Source: Polyrhizophydium stewartii (lineage: Eukaryota > Chytridiomycota > Chytridiomycetes > Rhizophydiales). Taken from it: a DNA stretch of 16,998 nucleotides. The translations under genes were made by a program, and so were the position numbers. Positions 9,719 through 16,998 of the stretch are shown here, in pieces (position 1 is the stretch's first letter; every line of letters begins with the position of its first letter). The stretch is from contig JADGIZ010000280.1 of the NCBI GenBank assembly GCA_027604665.1, positions 1 to 16,998 of the forward strand. The letters are read 5' to 3'. A model generated the notes under the pieces. It did no database searches, was not told the DNA's origin, and worked only from the letters and a program-made list of their open reading frames with translations.

Positions 9719-11244
9719 TCAAGCCGTGCGCGAGTTGAACAGCACATCCTTGAGCAGCTGCGAAATGAGACTGTGCGTGACCTCGGACGTGATGCGCGAG
9801 CTGTCCTGCGCCGTCTTGAACGAAAGCGACTCCTCCTCGGACTTGGTGCGATCCACGGGCGCTCGGTTGCCGATCGTCGTGAGGCTCGTCTCGAGCATCT
9901 CCACCTTTTCCGCCAGGTCGCGGATCTGGTGCGACACGTACTCGCGGTTCTGCGGGGCAGCGCGGGTCAGCACTCGACCGACCTCCTCACGAGAGGGTCA
10001 CAGCCGCGCGGCGGCGATCCGCACCGTCAGCAGGCGCGACGACGACAGCGTGTTGACCCAGTACTTGTTCCAAAGCAGCTCCAGCAGGGCATTGTCCAGG
10101 CTGGACTTGAAGTACGAGATCTCGAGCGGGTAGTACTGGTTCCAGTGCACGCCAAAGTCCTCGATCTTGTTGAGCGGGATGCTCTGGTACTGCGGCGGGC
10201 CCGAGGTAGACTTGTAGTCGGCCGGGTAGGTGCGGAAGGCGCCAATCTCGACCTTTCCGGCCGAGATGGTGCGGTTGGGGTCGATCTGCAGTCGATCCGG
10301 AACAACAGCAGGCATCAGCGGCACAAGAACGGCAGATTGCACATCTGCACATCACACGCACAACAACGGCGACAAAGGGCTCCTGGAACTGCTGGTTGAG
10401 CATCTGCGTGCTGACGTCGATGCCCGACAGCCAGCAGCCGTATCCTGGATGGCTGTGGTACCAGCCAATAGCGTTCTCGAGGCGGTCAACCTCCTTGATC
10501 TTGGTCATGTACTCGACCATGTACTCGTAGCCCTCTGCCTGCGCGTTGACGCGGGTCTCTGTGCCCTCGACAGGCAGCGCAAACGAGTCCATGACGATCA
10601 TGGTGTCGTCGACCACCTTGCCCTGCATGACGCCCATGACCTCTATGCTGCCGCCCGAGCGGGCGTGCATGGCCATCTTGATCAGAGCAACGGCCGAGAT
10701 CTTGACCTTCTTGAAGTGGTTGACACTGCAGACAGGGGAAAACGCAGCGCATGGCTGTCAGCCGGCCGATCGCATCTGTCTGCGGCCAGGGCGTGCGGCA
10801 ACGCACTCCTTTGTCCAGGGCTTTGCGTTGAGAATGGCCTTCTGCTGCTCGCTGTCGTACCGGAAGATGTCGTCGCGGGCGTCGATCTCCTTGATGTTGT
10901 TCTCGAGCTCGAAGCGCTGCGGGCGGGCAGCGCCAGGTGGGCGGTGGGGGCACCGGGCGACCCGAGCGAGGCGCAGAGGCCAGGGCCGGCGAGTGGGTGC
11001 GTCCGACGGGCAGGGCAGCGAGGGCGAGACAAGGGTGTTGGGCGAGGGTCTGGTCAGCGCGGCTGCGTGTCGGCAGGGAAAGGGGGGGCGGGCAGGAGTC
11101 GGTGGCAGTTGGAAAGCCGGCGCAGGAGCGAGCCGGCCGTGGACAGGCTGCAGCGGCGCGGTGCGGGCCGGAGGGCGCCTGCGACGGGCGGCGTGTGGCG
11201 GCGAGGGTGTGTCGGCGCACCTTGAGAGCCGCCGACGCCGACAT
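9719..11244 (-). CDS. CSN5: COP9 signalosome subunit 5 (CSN5/Jab1), JAMM metalloprotease
   Basis: Catalytic subunit of the COP9 signalosome, a zinc isopeptidase that removes Nedd8/Rub1 from cullins. Exons are 11221..11244, 10807..10916, 10362..10725, 10025..10285 and 9719..9949, all in phase, giving 329 residues (human 334). The MPN+/JAMM domain is intact: the activating Glu in SGGSIEVMG (E73) and the metal ligands in [16 protein letters not shown] (H135, H137, D148). The human spacing is E76, H138, H140, D151, a constant offset of three. [33 protein letters not shown] and [20 protein letters not shown] are nearly identical to animal CSN5. The C-terminal helical part ends at LFNSRTA. The first exon is only eight codons (MSASAALK), followed by a 304-base intron. 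An in-frame Met at 11262 would add six residues. The start lies 42 bases (24 from the alternative) from the divergent ZGPAT-like start. Confidence 0.97.
10917..11220 (-). other. Long first intron of CSN5
   Basis: At 304 bases it is the longest intron in the window. It has a GTGCGC donor and a CGCCCGCAG acceptor, and joins MSASAALK to [10 protein letters not shown]. The content is GC-rich with no recognisable gene. Open frames across it are Arg/Ala/Pro-rich and look like base-composition artefacts. It may hold regulatory DNA for the shared promoter. Confidence 0.75.
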
Positions 11245-11286
11245 CCGCGATCTTGGCGACAAGCCCGCACACGGCGCTGCGCAGGC
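11245..11286. promoter_or_regulatory. 42-base head-to-head gap between CSN5 and ZGPAT-like start codons
   Basis: The two divergent coding regions leave only 42 bases (24 if CSN5 starts at 11262). The gap must contain both 5' leaders unless transcription starts inside the neighbouring gene. No TATA box is visible. The CSN5 first intron is a likely place for additional promoter elements. Confidence 0.5.
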
Positions 11287-12462
11287 ATGTCAGCGCACGA
11301 GGCCAGTGCGCAGCTCGCGCTCGTCGACGAGGCCCTCGCGGCGCTGCGCGAGGCTGGGGCGGACGAGGCGGAGCAGGCGCAGCTGGCGGCCGCCCGGGCC
11401 GAGCTGGCGCTGCTCGTCGACATGCTGCGCGAGGTCGACGGCGGCACAACACTGCTCGACCCGGCCGACGAGCTGGGCGGCGACGCCGCATGGCAGCACG
11501 CACTGCACCGGCCGTCGGAGCAAGCGCAAGGATACCAGACCGAAATGTACGACGTCGAAACTCAGGAGGCGTGGCCGGAGCCCGATCCGTCCGAGGAGCG
11601 CAGCGTCGAGAGTGTCGGCGGGTTCCAAGTCGCCTTGCAGCTGGAGGTCGTGGCGGTCATGACGCTCTCGGAGCCAGACGGCCAGCAATCCGAGTCTGCC
11701 GAGGCACTTCCCGGGTCGCCAACTGCTGGCGCCGACTCTTCTGGTCAAGCCGACTCTGCTGGCGACGCCGGCTCGCCGGCGCCCTCAGAGTCGTCATGGG
11801 ACTTGGGCATGAACTCGGACTCGGACTCGGAGCCCGATGCCTCCGCCTTCGAGTCTCGGCCGACGCCCACGGCGACAGGCTTTGCGGGGTGGGAGGCCCA
11901 CACGCGCGGAGTGGGCAGCCGACTGCTGGCGAAGATGGGCTACCAACCCGGGGCCGGCCTCGGCGTCGATGGCGCGGGCATCGTCGAGCCGATTGAGGTC
12001 GTGGTGCTTCCGCCCGGCCGCGGCCTCGGCCACGCCGACGCCGAGAGGCCTGTGCGGTCTCGCCGCCGCCGCCGTGGCGGTGGTTCAGGCAGTCAAGCGG
12101 CCGGCGGGACGGGCAAGGCTGCGCCGAGCGTCTTTGACTTCCTTAACACCGCCATCTCCGACTCGCCCCGCCACGAAAGCGGATCTGGCGACAAGGCTTC
12201 GCCAGCTCCTTCCGCCAAGCGACACAAGCCGTCGCACGCAGCAGCCGTGCGGGCCGACCACGATATGGAGCGGCTGCGTGCGGAGCTGCACCGTGCCCGT
12301 GCGGGCCTCGCCCGCAACCTCAACGACCCGCGGCTCAGCGCCGTGTACCGAGGCCGCATCGCCGCCTGCGAGCAGCAGATGCACACCATCGCTGCCCAGG
12401 ATGCGCACAACACTCGCGCGCTCGAGCGGGAGCGCATGCGCAAGTCAATGCACAAGTTCTGA
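11287..12462 (+). CDS. ZGPAT-like G-patch protein lacking the CCCH zinc finger
   Basis: A single exon of 391 residues. The order of parts follows animal ZGPAT: an N-terminal helical segment (residues about 8-50, LALVDEALAALREAG...), a Ser/Asp-rich linker with NSDSDSEPDAS, and a G-patch at about 199-246 (FAGWEAHTRGVGSRLLAKMGYQPGAGLG...VEPIEVVVLPPGRGLG). Then come a basic RSRRRRRGGG stretch, SVFDFLNTAI at about 282, and a C-terminal coiled coil ending RKSMHKF. Animal ZGPAT also has a CCCH zinc finger and a Tudor domain between the N-terminal helix and the G-patch. Here the whole protein contains one cysteine, near the C terminus, so no zinc finger exists, and I see no Tudor core. G-patch proteins usually activate DEAH helicases; animal ZGPAT is reported as a transcription repressor and splicing-related factor. 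A nuclear RNA-helicase cofactor role is an inference. Confidence 0.88.
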   Translation: MSAHEASAQLALVDEALAALREAGADEAEQAQLAAARAELALLVDMLREVDGGTTLLDPADELGGDAAWQHALHRPSEQAQGYQTEMYDVETQEAWPEPDPSEERSVESVGGFQVALQLEVVAVMTLSEPDGQQSESAEALPGSPTAGADSSGQADSAGDAGSPAPSESSWDLGMNSDSDSEPDASAFESRPTPTATGFAGWEAHTRGVGSRLLAKMGYQPGAGLGVDGAGIVEPIEVVVLPPGRGLGHADAERPVRSRRRRRGGGSGSQAAGGTGKAAPSVFDFLNTAISDSPRHESGSGDKASPAPSAKRHKPSHAAAVRADHDMERLRAELHRARAGLARNLNDPRLSAVYRGRIAACEQQMHTIAAQDAHNTRALERERMRKSMHKF

Positions 12463-12552
12463 GCACATTTCTCGTCTCCTTCACTGCCCCCGACCACCAC
12501 CAGCTCCTTTGCTTCGAGCTCTTGTGAATACACCGTTTAGATCTGCCCCGTC

Positions 12553-13129
12553 TCACTCGTTGCGTGCTGGCAGCCCGAGCAGTTGATCGGCAATGCGCTC
12601 CAGAGCCTGCTCCGTGAGCACCATGCCAAAGCCATCCGAGTAAAGATCCGCTTCCGCAAGCACCCGTGCCGTTCATCGTCAGCAGGCAGCCGCACACCCA
12701 TGGCCCGCAGGCGACAACCCACGCTCGATGCGGTCGATCGAGTGTCCCATGATGACCACCAGCTGCCGCTGCCCGATGCTCTCGTCGATGGCACCGTCCT
12801 CTTCTTCCTCTTGCTCTATGTTTGCGTCTCCGTCTGGTGCTGCGGCACCACTGCTCCGGGCGGCCGGGCCGTCCGAGCCGCCGTCGCTGCCACTGTCGCT
12901 GCCGCCGTCGCTGCCGTCCTCGCCATCCTGCACACCGGGTCAGAGTTGAGTGCCGGCACGGCACGGCCGTCACCGCACGCACCACAGGCAACAGCACCAT
13001 GCAGCCGCCGTGCGTCGGGTCCAGCGCAACCAGGTGCCCGCGCACGGGCGGCGGCGGCGCCGTGCTGCTCAGGAACGGCCGCAGCCGCACCAGCACGCGC
13101 AGGCCGAGCAAGTCGCGGGTTGGCTGCAT
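12553..13129 (-). CDS. Small Sm-fold protein, Gemin6-like
   Basis: Three exons, 12983..13129, 12723..12927 and 12553..12650, all in phase, encode 149 residues. The start at 13129 was chosen because the next upstream Met (13186) would overlap the divergent YJU2B coding region. RDLLGLRVLVRLRP and VRGHLVALDPTHGGCMVLL look like Sm beta strands 1-3. After an acidic and Gly/Ser-rich insert (about residues 50-95: DGEDGSDGGSDSGSDGG and IEQEEEED) comes QLVVIMGHSIDRIE, which resembles the strand 4-5 region of Gemin6 (IMGH followed by a hydrophobic-x-x-hydrophobic-E). The C terminus is a short helix (TEQALERIADQLLGL). Gemin6 pairs with Gemin7 in the SMN complex that loads Sm rings on snRNAs. Another divergent Lsm protein is the main alternative. 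The last intron (12651..12722) uses donor GTGGGT and is the least certain join. Confidence 0.6.
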
Positions 13130-13167
13130 CCCGAGAAACCCGCCGCCAACGCCCCGCCGACGCCGAC
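13130..13167. promoter_or_regulatory. 38-base head-to-head gap between the Gemin6-like and YJU2B start codons
   Basis: Both genes concern spliceosome or snRNP biology and are transcribed away from a 38-base gap. This implies a shared bidirectional promoter or start sites inside each other's coding region. No core promoter motif is evident. Confidence 0.45.
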
Positions 13168-14532
13168 ATGGCCGACCGCCGCGCAACCAACAAGTACTAC
13201 CCGCCCGACTGGGACCCTAGCAAGGTGCGCTTCTACCTCTGCTGCGCTTCCGCAGCACCCAGCGCCGCTGCTGCCGCCGCGCGCGGGGCTGATGCTCACC
13301 CGCCTCCACCAGGGCTCGCTCAACACATTCGTGGGCCAGCACCCGCTGCGAGACCGAGCCCGCAAGCTCGACCAGGGCATCCTCGTGATCCGGTGAGCTA
13401 GCGCGCGCAAGGATGCGCAGTCCCACCTGCTGCCGAAGCCTGCTGATGCTGCTGCCAGGTTCGAGATGCCGTTCGACGTCTGGTGCCTGCACTGCGACAA
13501 GCATATCGGAATGGGTGCAGTCTCTTGCCACCTCGCTGCATGACCCACGCACAAACACTTGCTGACAGTCGGCTGCAACGCCTCGCAGGCGTTCGCTTCA
13601 ACGCTGAGAAAAAGAAGATCGCCATGTACTACACCTCGCCAATCTTCTCGTTCCGGATGAAGTGCCATCTCTGCAGCGGCTGGATCGAGATCCACACGGA
13701 CCACAAGAACGCCGAGTTCGAGATCATCAGCGGCGCGCGGCGGCGCGAGACCGAGTACGATGCAGAGGACATTGGCGTCATCGACCTCAAGGGTGCGCTT
13801 GCGCCGTACCTCCCAATCCGCCGCATCTTGCTGCCGCTGACGAGTTCCCGTGCAGACGACAAGTACCGCGCCAAGCTCGCCGACGATGCGCTCTTCAAGC
13901 TCGAGCACGAGACCGCAGATGCGCAGCGCGCGCAAGAAGCACGGCCGCGCATCGAGCAACTGATGGACCACAGCGACCAATTTTGGAAGGACCCGTACAC
14001 GCTCTCGCAGAAGCTGCGCAAGCGGTTCCGCACCGAGAAGCGCGTGCGCGAGGCCGATGCTGCCGACTCGCGCGCCATCCAAACCCGCCACGGATTCCTA
14101 TTTGATGTGCTCCCGGCCTCCAAGGACGACGCCGAGGCTGCCAAGGCAGTCGACTGGAAGCACCGCGATCCCGAGACGCCCGAGCAGAAGCGTCTCCGCG
14201 TCGAAGCATCGCCCATCTTTGTCAAGAAGCGCAAGGGCTCTGCGGCACCTGCGTCCGCAGATATCATCCGCGCTGCCGTATCCAAGGGGCGTGACAAGGA
14301 TCCGTTTGGACTCGCCGGTGCGTATTCGGCGGCACAACCTCTGCAAGACACACGGAAAGCAGTTTTGGCCGACCCGCGTCCCAAGACAAGCCGGCGCACA
14401 CATCCCTCATCGTCTGTCCCGCCGGACCCGCCACCCGCAGATCCCGCGGCCAAGCGACCGTCTACGCCATCCAGATCCGGACTCGGCGCACTTGCAACAT
14501 ACAGCTCAGACGACAGCGCCGACGCAAAGTAA
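13168..14532 (+). CDS. YJU2B/CCDC130 (CWC16 family) splicing factor
   Basis: Exons 13168..13224, 13313..13392, 13459..13514, 13589..13792 and 13856..14532 are in phase and give 357 residues. The N terminus ATNKYYPPDWDPSKGSLN, then HPLRDRARKLDQGILVIRFEMPFDVWC, HIGMGVRFNAEKKK and FRMKCHLCSGWIEI are hallmark CWC16-family sequence. Two CxxC pairs (C55/C58 and C90/C93) form the expected zinc site. The DDALFKLEH stretch and the later WKDPYTLSQKLRKRFR segment match the CCDC130 branch rather than YJU2/CCDC94. The C-terminal 100 residues are disordered, with a basic FVKKRKG motif. The family joins the spliceosome around step-one catalysis in the nucleus. Intron 4 (13793..13855, 63 bases) is stop-free and a multiple of three; it is called because removing it joins VIDLK to DDKYRAKL as the family expects, and it has GTGCGC, GCTGACG and GTGCAG signals. 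Confidence 0.95.
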
Positions 14533-14609
14533 ACGCGCTCGTCTGCTTGTATGCGTGCCTGGTACAAACGGCCATCGGGCCATCTCATTCGCAGCGGACC
14601 ACGCCGCTG

Positions 14610-16796
14610 CTATTTGGTGTTGCCGGTGTGGCCGTGCCGAGTGAGCATGTACTCGACGCACTGCGCGCGCGTGCCGGTCGGGTGCGTCAGTTGCCACTCC
14701 ATGACGATCTGCAGGTACCGGCCAATCTGCGGGCCGGGCCGAAGGCTGAGGAGCGACGCCAGGTCCTTGCCGTCGACAATGTGCTTAAGCTGGTATGCGT
14801 TCTGCAGCCCATGCGCGGCAATGTCGGCGAGCAACTTGGCGTAAATGGCGATCACGCTTGTTGCCGCATCGCTGTCGAGCCGCATCGCAAACGGATCTGC
14901 TTCTTGCGCGGCCAGGTCGGCTAGGTCCTCGGCAAGCGCCATCAGGACGGCCAGGTCCCATTTGGCGCCGAGCGGGCGGCCGCCGAGATCGCGCACCAAG
15001 AGCCCTGCACGTCAAGAGCATCAGCAACGGTCCCAGCGGCCCCAAGCGATTCCGTAGATGGAAATCACGCACCGAGCGTCATGCGGTCAAGGCTCTTGCT
15101 CGCGTTGCGCAGCGCGTGGTCGCGGATCTTGGGAGCATCGTTGACGAGCGCATGCGCCGTGTCGCCGTCAATGTTGCTGAGCTTGATCGAGTTGCACACC
15201 ACAAAGCGCACAACAGACAGGTCCTTGTTCTTGTGCTTGTATGTGAGCGTTCGGTACGGAAGCAATGCCGCGGCAAGGTGCAGGTTGCGGAGGTCTTCTG
15301 GCGTGAGCGGCAGAGACAGCAGCCCCAGCTTGGCAAGCATGCTTTCCGAGTGAATCCTGCACGGAGAAGCTTAGCATGGCGTCTATTTGAGCCGTGTGCC
15401 AGCTGCAGGCATCTGCAGAGCTGCTGCGAATCCAGCGGCACGCACAGGTCGATGATGTGGCTGCCGAGGACAGCGCGTTCTGACTGGATCGGCACGTCGG
15501 CAGGCAGTTCGGGCGGCGGCGTAAAGACCAGAGGGTAGAAGCCAATGTCGCGTATGAGCCGGAGCGCTCGCACGGGGTCTTGGCCGGCGAGCATCTTGTC
15601 GAGCTCGACACCAACACGCTCGCGCGTGATCTTCTTCATAAACGCAGTCTGCGCAGAGGCGTCGGTGAGAACCAGCACATGACTGCCAGCCCACAGACAC
15701 TGGATTATTATCTGTGAGCTGCGAAGCGCGCACCTTGATCTGCTCGTCGGCGGCGGCCTCAAGCACGTGTCGCACAATCTCGTAGTGGAACCGGGTCGCG
15801 AACCGGATCACACGCAGCACGCGCAACGGGTCGTCAATGAAGGTTTGTAGCGGATCGAGCGGCGTGCGAACCAAGCCGCTGTTGAGATCTGATATGCCCG
15901 TGCCCGTCAGATCCTCGACCTCGCCCGAGTGCAGGTTGTAAAAGAGCGCGTTGATGGTGATGTCGCGGCGCAGGGCGTCCTCGAGCGGTGTGCCAAAGTT
16001 CTGCGTGCACCAAGCCGAGTCAGTGTCGCAATCAGGGGCATCGTGCTCGGAAGGCGCACGAGAGAGACGGCCAGTGCGGCGGAGCACGCACCACGGTGGG
16101 ATTGCGCGACGACTCGTCGTAGACCTCGGTGCGCAGGTGCACAAAGTCGACGTCGAGGCCAAAGACGCGGGCCGTGGCCGTCTCGAGGTGCTTGGACTTG
16201 TCGGGGTTGACCTGGATCGTCGCGATCGAGCCCATCTCGAGGCCGACCGTCTCCATGTACTCCTTGAGGTGGCGGGCAAACGGCTCGCCCTTCATGGTGT
16301 CGATCGCGATGTCCATGTCATCCGAATCCCTGCCGAGCAGCTGTCATTTCCCGCCGGCGCCGTTGGCGGTGTCAGCCAGGGGCAGCTGGCCCGCGGCGGG
16401 GGGCAGAGCCCGCAGGCCGCCTGCGGCGGCACGCACCTTGTCGCGCACCCAGCCGCCGGCGACTCTCAGCACCAGCGGCGGGCGGTCGGGCTGCTGGCGC
16501 TGCACGAATGCCGCCGTGTCGAGCAGCAGCGCTCTGATCTTGGCCTCGACCGGGCTGAGGTGGACGGCTGGCTGCGCGCGCGACGGCGGGCGGGCCGCAG
16601 GCCGCTTGGAGACGGCCGCAGCGGTGCTGATGGGCGGCACCCGCAGCTGGACAGGGACCGCGACCCGCGCCGGAGGCGCAGCGTAAGCGGCTGCGCGGGA
16701 AGCGGCGGCGGCGCCAGCGCCGGCCTCGGATGTCGTCTGAGCCGCGTTCATTGCGTGCAACTGTCGCAGCAGACCCGTTATGCGGAAAGGTCGCAT
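14610..16796 (-). CDS. CCA1: CCA-adding tRNA nucleotidyltransferase
   Basis: Adds or repairs the 3' CCA end of tRNAs. Exons 16437..16796, 16092..16340, 15734..16000, 15446..15648, 15073..15356 and 14610..15004 are in phase and give 585 residues, somewhat longer than yeast or human enzymes. Class II features appear in order: VAGGWVRDK (about 112-120), LLGRDSDDMDIAID with the metal-binding pair D128 and D130, the FGTPLEDALRRDITINALFYN motif (about 205), DDPLRVLRVIRFATRF, and ITRERVGVELDKML (about 299). The helical C terminus (LLSLPLTPEDLRNLHLAAALLPYR, LVRDLG) is also family-like. The N terminus MRPFRITGLLRQLHAM is basic and amphipathic, like a mitochondrial presequence. It is followed by an Ala-rich disordered stretch to about residue 75. 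Met16 (at 16751) is a second in-frame start. A further in-frame Met at 16895 exists upstream and cannot be excluded. Stops of this gene and YJU2B are 77 bases apart. Confidence 0.96.
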
Positions 16797-16998
16797 CGTC
16801 GGGCAACTCGCCTCTGCGCCTGCGGCCGCGGGCTGCCCCTCGGCCACCGGCCCTCCAGACCAGCGTCGGCGGCTCTGCCAACTCGCATTCGGCATCAATG
16901 CCGCCGATTGCCCGTCCCGGACTGCACCCCCCCACACACACACACACCAGGCCGGCGCACCCGATGCCCGCGGATCTTGCCCAAACTCGGGCGGAGTC
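16797..16998. other. Upstream region of CCA1
   Basis: Presumed promoter and 5' leader of CCA1. The CCA1 frame stays open upstream to about 16943, so an N-terminally longer protein from Met 16895 is possible. No other gene is recognised before the window edge. Confidence 0.5.
16932..16948. repeat. Short (CA)n tract preceded by a C-run
   Basis: About eight CA units follow a run of seven Cs, roughly 140 bases upstream of the CCA1 start. Confidence 0.9.

Noticed and set aside
13130..13186. Longer Gemin6-like protein starting at Met 13186
   Set aside because: It would overlap the divergent YJU2B coding start, and the added residues are a basic Arg/Gly stretch with no conserved feature. The start at 13129 is simpler.

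Overview
This window looks like nuclear DNA from a GC-rich, intron-bearing eukaryote, most likely a fungus. Seven protein genes can be rebuilt from conserved protein families only by splicing short introns (about 55-300 bases). Most introns have GT..AG ends and many have a CTGAC/CTAA-like branch site. There is no sign of operons, ribosome binding sites or bacterial genes. An early-diverging (for example zoosporic) fungus would fit best, because SMG5-like, ZGPAT-like and Gemin6-like genes occur together and are missing from many yeasts. That placement is an inference, not something the sequence proves.

Layout, left to right: (1) minus strand 1-1546, 3'-truncated AOS1/SAE1, the small subunit of the SUMO-activating E1. 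(2) A 504-base divergent intergenic region. (3) Plus strand 2051-5631, ten-exon SMG5/EST1-family protein with an RGG-like N terminus, a 14-3-3/TPR-like helical region and a C-terminal PIN domain. (4) Plus strand 5793-9574, four-exon gene for an unrecognised, mostly disordered protein of about 1159 residues. (5) Minus strand 9719-11244, CSN5, the JAMM metalloprotease of the COP9 signalosome, with all metal ligands present. (6) Plus strand 11287-12462, single-exon ZGPAT-like G-patch protein that has lost the CCCH zinc finger. (7) Minus strand 12553-13129, small Sm-fold protein that most resembles Gemin6. (8) Plus strand 13168-14532, YJU2B/CCDC130 (CWC16 family) splicing factor. (9) Minus strand 14610-16796, CCA-adding tRNA nucleotidyltransferase with two possible starts that suggest dual mitochondrial/nucleo-cytosolic targeting.

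The genes are tightly packed. Convergent pairs are 77-144 bases apart between stop codons. Two head-to-head pairs (CSN5/ZGPAT and Gemin6-like/YJU2B) have only about 24-42 bases between start codons, so each pair must share regulatory DNA. The theme is housekeeping: RNA processing and surveillance (SMG5-like, ZGPAT-like, Gemin6-like, YJU2B, CCA1) and ubiquitin-like protein control (AOS1, CSN5). I found no mobile element, CRISPR array, toxin system or viral gene. The most unusual signals are the frequent GTGCG intron donors, a splice donor inside a GT microsatellite, a GC-AG intron, stop-free introns of length 3n, the reduced ZGPAT protein, and the unidentified disordered protein. All exon models were built by eye from reading frame, splice signals and remembered family conservation. 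No alignment or database search was run.
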